This document shows positions 1-5,355 of a DNA stretch of 5,682 nucleotides, piece by piece. The stretch is taken from positions 1 through 5,682 of the forward strand of contig JACREP010000075.1 in assembly GCA_016218185.1 (NCBI GenBank), written 5' to 3'. The position numbers and the translations under genes are program-made. The stretch comes from Candidatus Gottesmanbacteria bacterium. GTDB lineage: Bacteria; Patescibacteriota; Microgenomatia; UBA10105; UBA927. The notes below the pieces were generated by a model, which saw only the letters and a list, made by a program, of their open reading frames with translations, was not told where the DNA came from and searched no databases. Within the stretch, counting starts at the first letter, position 1. Every line of letters begins with the position of its first letter.

Positions 1-33
1 AAACTCTAAAACTCGTAAACTCGTTAAGAGTTT
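1..33. repeat. AAACTC-rich short repeats with a small hairpin
   Basis: AAACTC recurs three times (around 1-6, 9-14 and 17-22), and the last copy forms a 6-bp inverted repeat with GAGTTT at 28-33 around a 5-nt loop. No T-tract follows, so it is a poor intrinsic terminator, though it could be the tail of an upstream gene. Similar AAAACTC units occur in the heptamer repeat inside miaB. Nothing else is recognisable in these bases, and no clear promoter for the next gene is visible. Confidence 0.35.
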
Positions 34-40
34 CTAGCGA

Positions 41-50
41 AAGGAGGTGA
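41..50 (+). promoter_or_regulatory. Strong Shine-Dalgarno for the small zinc-ribbon gene
   Basis: AAGGAGGTGA complements the usual 3' end of bacterial 16S rRNA over ten bases and lies 7 nt before the ATG at 58. It fixes the start of a gene too short for routine ORF finding. It stands out because most other genes in the window have weak or no such site, suggesting high expression of this small protein. Confidence 0.85.
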
Positions 51-57
51 AAGACAT

Positions 58-198
58 ATGGCAAGCATGTATTGTGTGAAATGCCGCGCAAAGCGGGAAG
101 ACCCCAAAGCAGTGAAGGTAACGATGAAAAACGGTAAGCCGGCAATGAAAGGCAAGTGCCCAGTTTGCGGCACCGGGATGTACAAGATCGGCGGCTAA
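58..198 (+). CDS. Small zinc-ribbon protein, DUF5679 family
   Basis: This 46-residue, strongly basic protein begins MASMYCVKCRAKRE and ends CPVCGTGMYKIGG. Two CxxC pairs (Cys6/Cys9 and Cys34/Cys37) flank a short beta-rich middle with lysines, the pattern of a single zinc ribbon. It resembles DUF5679 proteins, which I know mainly from Patescibacteria, where they are small stand-alone genes of unknown function. The start is set by the strong Shine-Dalgarno at 41-50, and a hairpin terminator follows 31 nt after the stop, so it may be monocistronic or the last gene of a transcript entering from the left. The basic charge and zinc knuckles would suit binding to RNA or the ribosome, but that is inference. 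The existence of the gene is secure; the role is unknown. Confidence 0.88.
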   Translation: MASMYCVKCRAKREDPKAVKVTMKNGKPAMKGKCPVCGTGMYKIGG

Positions 199-229
199 CG
201 TTTTAAAAAACGATCTATTCTGCTCAAAG

Positions 230-256
230 AAAATCCCCGCCTCTTGCGGGGGTTTT
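230..256. terminator. Bidirectional intrinsic terminator between the zinc-ribbon gene and rnpB
   Basis: CCCCGC (235-240) pairs with GCGGGG (246-251) around the loop CTCTT. The stem is flanked by AAAA on the left and TTTT on the right (253-256), so each strand reads as a GC stem followed by a T-run. On the + strand it ends the DUF5679 gene; on the minus strand it lies just past the predicted rnpB 3' end at 261. Confidence 0.88.
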
Positions 257-260
257 CGTG

Positions 261-735
261 GCACACAGGAATCTCGTAAGCCAGATTCTGTTTTTAGACT
301 CTCATTTCTCTTGTGACACGTAGAACGTGCCTATCGCGTTGATCGCTAACGCGATCTTACGCGATGCCCGCAGACTTCGACCCTCCGGAATGCATCGTTA
401 TAACGGGTCATTCGTCGGTTGCAGCGGGTGGGATTGCCTCGTTTCATACACCTTCCTTAGCCGTCAGGCTGAAGGCTGGTGGTCGTCTCTGTGGCTCTCT
501 CATCCTGTTAATTCAGGAATCGTCTCCCTCAACTTTCGCCTCGGGATCACCCGGCCTTGCGGTGGGGGGCTTACGCCCCCTCCCCTGCATTCTGCTGTCT
601 GGACTTTCCTCCCCCTCCGCTCCTCACTTCGTTCGGAGCTTCGGAGGGACAAGTCCCCTTTGGAGGCGCCGTGTCCTTCCGTAGCTCTTTGCGAAACAAA
701 GAGCGAAGGAGGTAAGAGTCCGGATTCCAATGTGC
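261..735 (-). ncRNA. rnpB: RNase P RNA (catalytic subunit)
   Basis: This is the ribozyme that, with RnpA protein, removes 5' leaders from precursor tRNAs. On the minus strand it shows the hallmark GAGGAAAGTCC near 611-601, CCACAGAG near 494, CCCACCCGCTGCAACC near 432-417 and ACAGAATCTGGCTTA near 291-277. Long-range helices support it. P1 pairs 723-735 with 261-273 (12 of 13 pairs including one G-U). P2 pairs 715-721 with 296-302. P4 pairs AG(U)CCAGA at 605-598 with TCTGGCTT at 285-278, keeping the conserved bulged U. A promoter lies just upstream and the shared terminator just downstream. At about 475 nt it is longer than typical bacterial forms (roughly 350-400). The extra length is in the P3 area, while the specificity domain looks short. 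The ends are predicted from P1 and the promoter, not mapped. Confidence 0.93.
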
Positions 736-743
736 AAGAGAGT

Positions 744-772
744 ATTATATCATAGAAAGTGATGCTTGCCAA
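744..772 (-). promoter_or_regulatory. Sigma-70-type promoter of rnpB
   Basis: On the minus strand, TTGGCA (772-767) and a perfect TATAAT (749-744) are separated by exactly 17 bp. Transcription would start near 737-735, which coincides with the 5' side of the P1 helix. The -35 box lies inside codons 2-4 of comM, and the spacer covers its start codon, so the two divergent genes share this DNA. Confidence 0.8.
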
Positions 773-2300
773 AATTGCCTCCGGCGCGGTGGTGGGGCTC
801 GAGGCCGTCCCCGTGACGGTGGAGGTGGATATCGCCTCCCAGGGATTACCCTCGTTTGCCATCGTGGGCCTGCCGGACAAAGCAATCGAAGAAAGCAAAG
901 AGCGCGTGCGGGCGGCGATAAAAAACAGCGGCGCAGAATTCCCCGCCAAACGCATCACGGTGAACCTGGCGCCGGCCGACCTTCCTAAAATCGGGCCAGC
1001 CTATGATCTGCCGATTGCCGTAGGTGTTCTGGTTGCCTCGGAACAACTCATTCTCCCCCGCCAAGAATCCATGTACTTCGGCGAGCTTTCATTAGACGGC
1101 GGGCTTCGCCACACGAATGGCATCCTCTCTATTGCACTCTTGGCTAAAGTGCAGAAACTCCGGAACTTCTTCCTGCCGGCAATTGACGCAAAAGAGGCGG
1201 CAATGATTAAGGGCATCCGCGTGTACCCAACAGCCTCACTGGTGTCACTGACCCATCATCTGACCAACACGACAGCAATTACCCCGCAACCGCACATCTC
1301 GTTTGCGTCACTGCGAGGGAAAGAAGAACAGTTTGACTTTGACTTTGCCGATGTACACGGACAGGAGCACGTCAAAAGAGCACTCGAAATTGCCGCGGCC
1401 GGAGGACACAACGTTTTTTTACAGGGTCCGCCCGGTGCCGGAAAAACCATGCTTGCGCGTACCCTGCCTTCCATCCTTCCGGACTTAACCGAAAGTGAAG
1501 CCATGGATGTCACTAAAATTTATTCTGTCACGGGAAACTTGGCCCTAGGCCAGTCTATCATGAAACACCGGCCGTTTCGTGCACCGCACCACACCACGTC
1601 GCGCATCGGCTTGATCGGCGGGGGCACCCATCCGATGCCCGGAGAAATTTCCCTGGCTCACCGGGGAGTCCTGTTCCTGGATGAATTTCCTGAATTCCCC
1701 CGGCACGTACTGGAAGCCCTCCGACAACCGATGGAAGATGGAATTGTTTCCATATCCCGCGCCGCAGGATCCGTGACGTATCCGGCAAAATTCATCCTGA
1801 TTGCCGCGGCCAACCCCTGCCCCTGCGGCAACTTCGGATCCGAAACCAAACGTTGTACGTGCATGCCCGGCGTGGTGCGACGATACCAAAGACGCATCTC
1901 CGGCCCCATCATCGACCGCATCGACCTGCATGTGTCTGTGCCCGCCGTCAAAGTGGAAAAACTCACCACCGACCCAGGCATTGGCAGGGCTGAATCCTCC
2001 GAAGATGTTCAGCGACGCGTGCAAACGTCACGCGACATCCAAATCCGGCGGTTTGCCAAAACAGGACTCTGTTCCAATGCAGAAATGTCAACCAGAATGG
2101 TTAAGGAGTTCTGTGCCCTGTCTCCCGACGTACTTGCCTTTCTTCGCAAAGCCGTTGTAAGCCTTCACTTGTCTGCCCGAAATTACTACCGCATGATCAA
2201 AGTAAGTCGGACGATAGCCGATCTTGCCCAAAGCCGGGAAATTAACCTGGCACACGTTGCTGAAGCCCTGCAGTATCGCCCAAAAGAAGACAGTTTCTAA
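762..2300 (+). CDS. comM: YifB/ComM family Mg-chelatase-like AAA+ ATPase
   Basis: ComM is a hexameric AAA+ helicase that promotes branch migration when transformed single-stranded DNA is integrated by homologous recombination in the cytoplasm. From ATG 762 the protein has 512 residues, normal for the family. It has an N-terminal ChlI/Lon-protease-like fold with GLPSFAIVGLPDKAIEESKERVRAA, then the AAA+ module with Walker A GPPGAGKT (about 222-229) and Walker B VLFLDEF (about 303-309). A family cysteine pattern follows (NPCPCG and CTC; Cys353, 355, 365, 367), then RRISGPIIDRIDLHV and a C-terminal Mg-chelatase domain ending in LSARNYYRMIKVSRTIADL. A GTG directly before the ATG (759) is an alternative start; MLAKI fits the family better. 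No Shine-Dalgarno is visible, and a TATTAT at 743-748 could give an almost leaderless mRNA. It is intact. Helicase activity here is inferred from the family. Confidence 0.95.
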   Translation: MLAKIASGAVVGLEAVPVTVEVDIASQGLPSFAIVGLPDKAIEESKERVRAAIKNSGAEFPAKRITVNLAPADLPKIGPAYDLPIAVGVLVASEQLILPRQESMYFGELSLDGGLRHTNGILSIALLAKVQKLRNFFLPAIDAKEAAMIKGIRVYPTASLVSLTHHLTNTTAITPQPHISFASLRGKEEQFDFDFADVHGQEHVKRALEIAAAGGHNVFLQGPPGAGKTMLARTLPSILPDLTESEAMDVTKIYSVTGNLALGQSIMKHRPFRAPHHTTSRIGLIGGGTHPMPGEISLAHRGVLFLDEFPEFPRHVLEALRQPMEDGIVSISRAAGSVTYPAKFILIAAANPCPCGNFGSETKRCTCMPGVVRRYQRRISGPIIDRIDLHVSVPAVKVEKLTTDPGIGRAESSEDVQRRVQTSRDIQIRRFAKTGLCSNAEMSTRMVKEFCALSPDVLAFLRKAVVSLHLSARNYYRMIKVSRTIADLAQSREINLAHVAEALQYRPKEDSF

Positions 2301-2305
2301 ATAAT

Positions 2306-3268
2306 CTATTTCGCCACAAATTCTTCCACCGCAATCTGAATAAGCAGAAGCACCGGTATGGCCAAAACCGCGCCCGTCACACCGGCCAATCTTCCCCCGA
2401 TCATCAGGGAAAGAATCGTAATAAGCGGGGAAAGACCGGTTACCCTGCGCATCACGACAGGAACCAGAATGTTATTTTCTATCTGCTGGATAAGAAAATA
2501 GAGAGCAACCACGGTAAGGGCAAGAAACGGCGATACGGCCAATGCCACCAACACCGCCGGAACGGCAGACATAATAGGCCCGATCACGGGAATAATTTCC
2601 AATATTCCGGCAATAATTGCCAGGGGCAAGGCAAATTCTACCCGAAGAATGGTGAGGCCTATGTACGAGCACAACCCGATAAAAAACATCAAAAAAAGTT
2701 CACCCCGTACCCACGCCCCCAAGCGTCGTTCTACTTTCCGAAGAATATCCACGGCCCGCGCTGCCACCGTTTCTCCCATGAGGTTTGTCAGAAGTTGCTG
2801 CGCATGCCGGCGTTCAACGAGAAAATAGAACGTAAACGCCAGGACCGTCAGCGTCGTTAAAACGTTGGAAAAAATCCCCACGCTCACCTTCACCAGATTT
2901 TCCCCGATCGGCGCGATCTGCGCACTTATAGATGATGCGTCGATGTTCCAATAGGGCAGCACCCGGGCTATGAAATTCGGCAGTTCGCGGATAAACTTCG
3001 ACGACTGGGCAACGAGCGCCGGAACCGTCCCGGCAAACAAAACACCAAATAACCCAAATACCACGGCATAGACAAACAGTATGGCAACCAGCCGCGGGAT
3101 CCGTATCCGCTCAAGCCCTGATACAAGCGGATTGAGTGCGGTCATAAAGAGAAACGATACAAAAAGAAGAAACAAAATATCGCGGATTTGCAGGAGTGTC
3201 CACAACCCGGCCAGAAACGCGACCGTAAAAATGATTGTCCTATGGGAAATTTCAATTTTTGAGGTCAT
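2306..3268 (-). CDS. AI-2E family (PerM/YdiK-type) membrane transporter
   Basis: This 320-residue, very hydrophobic protein has the AI-2E/PerM family layout. There are two N-terminal membrane segments (about 11-46), a third at 60-83, a soluble amphipathic stretch around 85-130, then further segments near 130-150, 190-222, 230-260 and 282-310. Family motifs are YFLVERR, RRLGAWVRGE, EIIPVIGPIMSAVPAVLVAL and QQIENNILVPVVMRR. The length is near the usual 340-370, slightly short. Members have been linked to export of autoinducer-2 or to cation/proton exchange, so substrate cannot be assigned. The start is taken as ATG 3268, 5 nt after the miaA stop with a GAGG just before it; a GTG at 3289 would overlap miaA by 16 nt and looks less likely. 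It is the last gene of the minus strand cluster and ends 5 bp from the convergent comM stop. Confidence 0.9.
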   Translation of the reverse strand: MTSKIEISHRTIIFTVAFLAGLWTLLQIRDILFLLFVSFLFMTALNPLVSGLERIRIPRLVAILFVYAVVFGLFGVLFAGTVPALVAQSSKFIRELPNFIARVLPYWNIDASSISAQIAPIGENLVKVSVGIFSNVLTTLTVLAFTFYFLVERRHAQQLLTNLMGETVAARAVDILRKVERRLGAWVRGELFLMFFIGLCSYIGLTILRVEFALPLAIIAGILEIIPVIGPIMSAVPAVLVALAVSPFLALTVVALYFLIQQIENNILVPVVMRRVTGLSPLITILSLMIGGRLAGVTGAVLAIPVLLLIQIAVEEFVAK

Positions 3269-3273
3269 ACGCC

Positions 3274-4131
3274 TCAGGTAGTATACCACGCTGCTACGAA
3301 AGCTTCTACTTCGTTATAATAATCTGTGTTTTGCACGTCAAACCAACGGATGTCTTTTTGCTTAGCAAACCAGGTTAGCTGGCGCTTGGCATACTGATAT
3401 TCGCGGGTTGTCCACATCCGCAGCGCTTCTTGCTTTGAGATTTCCCCCTGTTTATAGGAAAAAATCAGCTGAGCACCAAGTACAGGCTCAGCACCGTCCT
3501 TCACCTCTCCAATGGCTTGATGAAATCGTGCAGTCACCCGTTGTTCGATGCGCTCTTTCAATGTCCGTGGCGATGCAGTCAAACCAATCCATAGGGTTTG
3601 GCATAACAGTTTTCTTGGCTTGGGAGTTATTCCTGCTGTAACCACTTCGATGGCACGAATAAGACGCCGGGGATTTTGACGGTCTGACGCGTTCATGCGC
3701 TGCCACCGGCTTCCATCAAGATGTTCAAGTCTCACCTGGAGCTCATGAAGCGAAAGGTGTGCTAATTGCTTGCGAAGCAGGGCATTCGGGGGGATAGAAA
3801 GCGTGGCAATCGGCTCGGTGAGCGCTTTCAGGTAGAATCCGGTGCCGCCCACCGCGATCGGCAATTTCCCGCGCTTTTCTATATTGGTAATTGCGTCGTT
3901 GGCACGCGATACAAAATCATGTGCACTAAACGGTTCACCAACCTCAATAATATCGTAGAGCCAAATCGGAATATCGTTTGACCGTTCTTTACCCGTCAGC
4001 GCATCGAGTCCTTTATATAGTTGCCGGGAGTCGGCGCTGACTAGTTCGCCGTTGAATTGTTTCGCAAGATGTAACGCAAGAGCCGTCTTCCCGGTTGCCG
4101 TCGGCCCGCAAATGATGAGAAGCTTGCTCAT
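3274..4131 (-). CDS. miaA: tRNA dimethylallyltransferase
   Basis: MiaA transfers a dimethylallyl group from DMAPP to N6 of adenosine 37 in tRNAs that read UNN codons, making i6A37. The 285-residue product carries the P-loop GPTATGKT (9-16), the signature SADSRQLY (32-39) with the presumed catalytic Asp34, AVGGTGFYLKAL (93-104), NPRRLIRAIEV (153-163) and the C-terminal YAKRQLTWF (247-255). It is shorter than the common 300-320. The block after DSRQLY reads KGLDALTGKE with IWLYD, not the usual DIGTAKP with HHLID, a variant I associate with Patescibacteria. ATG 4131 is preferred; a TTG at 4137 is possible. No Shine-Dalgarno is visible, and a 28-nt perfect palindrome ends 5 nt before the ATG. It follows miaB, whose product acts next on the same base. 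The dimethylallyl donor pathway is not in the window. Confidence 0.94.
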   Translation of the reverse strand: MSKLLIICGPTATGKTALALHLAKQFNGELVSADSRQLYKGLDALTGKERSNDIPIWLYDIIEVGEPFSAHDFVSRANDAITNIEKRGKLPIAVGGTGFYLKALTEPIATLSIPPNALLRKQLAHLSLHELQVRLEHLDGSRWQRMNASDRQNPRRLIRAIEVVTAGITPKPRKLLCQTLWIGLTASPRTLKERIEQRVTARFHQAIGEVKDGAEPVLGAQLIFSYKQGEISKQEALRMWTTREYQYAKRQLTWFAKQKDIRWFDVQNTDYYNEVEAFVAAWYTT

Positions 4132-4136
4132 GGTCA

Positions 4137-4164
4137 ACTACTAATGAATCGATTCATTAGTAGT
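4137..4164. repeat. 28-bp perfect palindrome between miaB and miaA
   Basis: ACTACTAATGAATC is followed at once by its exact reverse complement, giving 14+14 bp without spacer and a central ATCGAT. It fills most of the 45-nt gap between the miaB stop (4177) and the miaA ATG (4131). In mRNA it would be a 12-13-bp AU-rich hairpin just upstream of the start codon; as DNA it could be an operator for a dimeric protein. No T-tract follows on the minus strand, so it is not a typical terminator. Confidence 0.9.
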
Positions 4165-4176
4165 AAATTCATAACG

Positions 4177-5355
4177 TTATTTATATGTTCCGGCACGTAA
4201 ATTAGTTTTATTGATCAATTCTTCAAGAATTTTCCACCGGCGCTTTTTTTCTTCATGCGGAATGTCATCTGTAAAAACTTTGTGAGCAGCGGTCATCGGC
4301 CGGTCAGAGTACATAGCCACATATGCTTTGGTGAAGCCAACTTTTTTTGCCAGATCAACGGTGTGCTCAAATTGCTCTTTTGTCTCTCCCGGAAACCCCA
4401 CAATAATGTCTGTGCTAAAGGTTATATTTTGTATTTGAGTTTTGATCTTTGATATTACCGCAATATATTGCTCGCTCGTGTACCATCGATTCATACGCTT
4501 TAACACCTCATTGCTTCCTGATTGCACAGGTAAGTGGATGTGACGAGAAATCTTGGCGTTGTTGGCAATTGTCTTAATAAGGTCGTCCGAGAAATCCCAC
4601 GGGTTACTGGAGATAAAATCAATACACGTGATCCCTTCAATTTTGCAAATCTCCTCAAGGAGCTGCGGAAACAATGTCGGAATCCGAAGCCGCCCAAGGT
4701 GTTTGACATAGGTAGGTTTTACGTTCTTTACCTGCAGAAGGATGCGATCCTTCCAGGACAGAAGGATCGCATCCTTCTGGCTCCCCAAGAGTAAATCAGC
4801 TCCGTAAGAGTTCACGTTCTGTCCCACGAGGGTGATGTGTTTGTATCCCTGTTGAGTCAATTGGCGGCATTCAAGAAGAATATCTTCAAATGGCCGGCTT
4901 ACTTCTCTGCCGCGGGTAAAGGGTACGACACAAAACGTGCAGAAATTATTGCACCCATTGCTGATCGGCACCCAAGCATGCGTTTTGTCAGTCCTGATCG
5001 GTGCATGGTCAAAACCTACCTCTTCAATGGGCAAAAATTCATCAACCGCAGGCATCTTTTCTTTAAGAAGGGACAGCATCTTCCCGGTCTTCTCCCGCAT
5101 CGCCATACCGACCATGCAGCCGGTTACAATAATTTTGAGTTTTGAATTTTGAGTTTTGAATTTTTGTAAGTTATGTACCAAACCGTACACCCTATCCTCT
5201 GCCATCTGCCGCACCATGCAAGTGTTGATAACGACATCATCGGCGTCCTGAATCCTTTTTGCTTGCGTAAATCCCCGCGCTTTGTAATACGAGGCGATCC
5301 GCTCACTGTCTGCTTCATTGGCCGCGCAACCGAAGGTTTTAATAAAATACTTCAT
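4177..5355 (-). CDS. miaB: tRNA-2-methylthio-N6-dimethylallyladenosine synthase, lacking TRAM
   Basis: MiaB is a radical-SAM methylthiotransferase that turns the i6A37 made by MiaA into ms2i6A37. The 392-residue protein has the UPF0004 domain with Cys10 (TFGCAANEADSE), Cys46 (NTCMV) and Cys80 (TGCMVG), which would hold one 4Fe-4S cluster. The radical-SAM motif CNNFCTFC (Cys135, 139, 142) would hold the second, followed by VVPFTRGREVSRP. Further motifs are LVGQNVNSYG, HLPVQSGSNEVLKRMNR and STDIIVGFPGET. It ends at NLRAGTYK, where most MiaB proteins continue into a TRAM RNA-binding domain, so it is about 50 residues short. Residues 193-207 are encoded by a 45-nt palindrome absent from ordinary MiaB. 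Residues 66-75 are encoded by a heptamer repeat. The ATG at 5355 has AGAAGG only 1 nt upstream, an unusually tight spacing; a near copy of the gene start lies 67 bp upstream. RimO and MtaB are less likely because the motifs match MiaB. Confidence 0.93.
   Translation of the reverse strand: MKYFIKTFGCAANEADSERIASYYKARGFTQAKRIQDADDVVINTCMVRQMAEDRVYGLVHNLQKFKTQNSKLKIIVTGCMVGMAMREKTGKMLSLLKEKMPAVDEFLPIEEVGFDHAPIRTDKTHAWVPISNGCNNFCTFCVVPFTRGREVSRPFEDILLECRQLTQQGYKHITLVGQNVNSYGADLLLGSQKDAILLSWKDRILLQVKNVKPTYVKHLGRLRIPTLFPQLLEEICKIEGITCIDFISSNPWDFSDDLIKTIANNAKISRHIHLPVQSGSNEVLKRMNRWYTSEQYIAVISKIKTQIQNITFSTDIIVGFPGETKEQFEHTVDLAKKVGFTKAYVAMYSDRPMTAAHKVFTDDIPHEEKKRRWKILEELINKTNLRAGTYK
4735..4779. repeat. 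45-nt hairpin element inside miaB
   Basis: CAGAAGGATGCGATCCTTC (4735-4753) is the exact reverse complement of 4761-4779, a 19-bp stem around the 7-nt loop CAGGACA. Each arm is itself nearly palindromic (AAGGAT-GCG-ATCCTT). The element is 45 nt, a multiple of three, and reads QKDAILLSWKDRILL within MiaB (residues 193-207), a place where related proteins have a short loop. It looks like an in-frame palindromic insertion. Confidence 0.88.
5133..5160. repeat. Tandem heptamer repeat (TTTTGAR)x4 in miaB
   Basis: TTTTGAGTTTTGAA occurs twice in direct succession (5133-5146 and 5147-5160), so the 7-nt unit TTTTGAG/TTTTGAA is present four times, followed by a partial TTTTTG. On the coding strand it specifies FKTQNSKLKI, residues 66-75 of MiaB, just before the Cys80 motif. 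Because 7 is not a multiple of three, gain or loss of one unit would shift the frame. Confidence 0.8.

Noticed and set aside
17..33. Hairpin AAACTC/GAGTTT as a terminator or riboswitch part
   Set aside because: The stem is 6 bp, AT-rich and lacks a following T-tract; it is recorded only as a repeat.
433..439. AGGCAAT in rnpB as a changed L15 GGU motif that pairs with the tRNA CCA end
   Set aside because: On comparing the order of motifs with E. coli, this segment corresponds to the block before CACCCGGAGCAAG in the specificity domain, not to L15, so no claim about CCA pairing is justified.
327..755. Open frames on both strands (for example 327-755 +, 364-684 + and 500-958 -) across the rnpB region
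   Set aside because: They cover a well-supported structured RNA, have no ribosome binding site or recognisable domain, and are of low-complexity composition.
3268..3289. GTG at 3289 as the start of the AI-2E family gene
   Set aside because: It would overlap miaA by 16 nt with no ribosome binding site, whereas ATG 3268 lies 5 nt past the miaA stop with GAGG upstream and gives a typical N-terminus.
4534..4794. + strand open frame ending in QKDAILPGQKDRILLAPQE
   Set aside because: It is antisense to miaB; the similarity to the MiaB peptide is a by-product of the palindrome read from the other strand.
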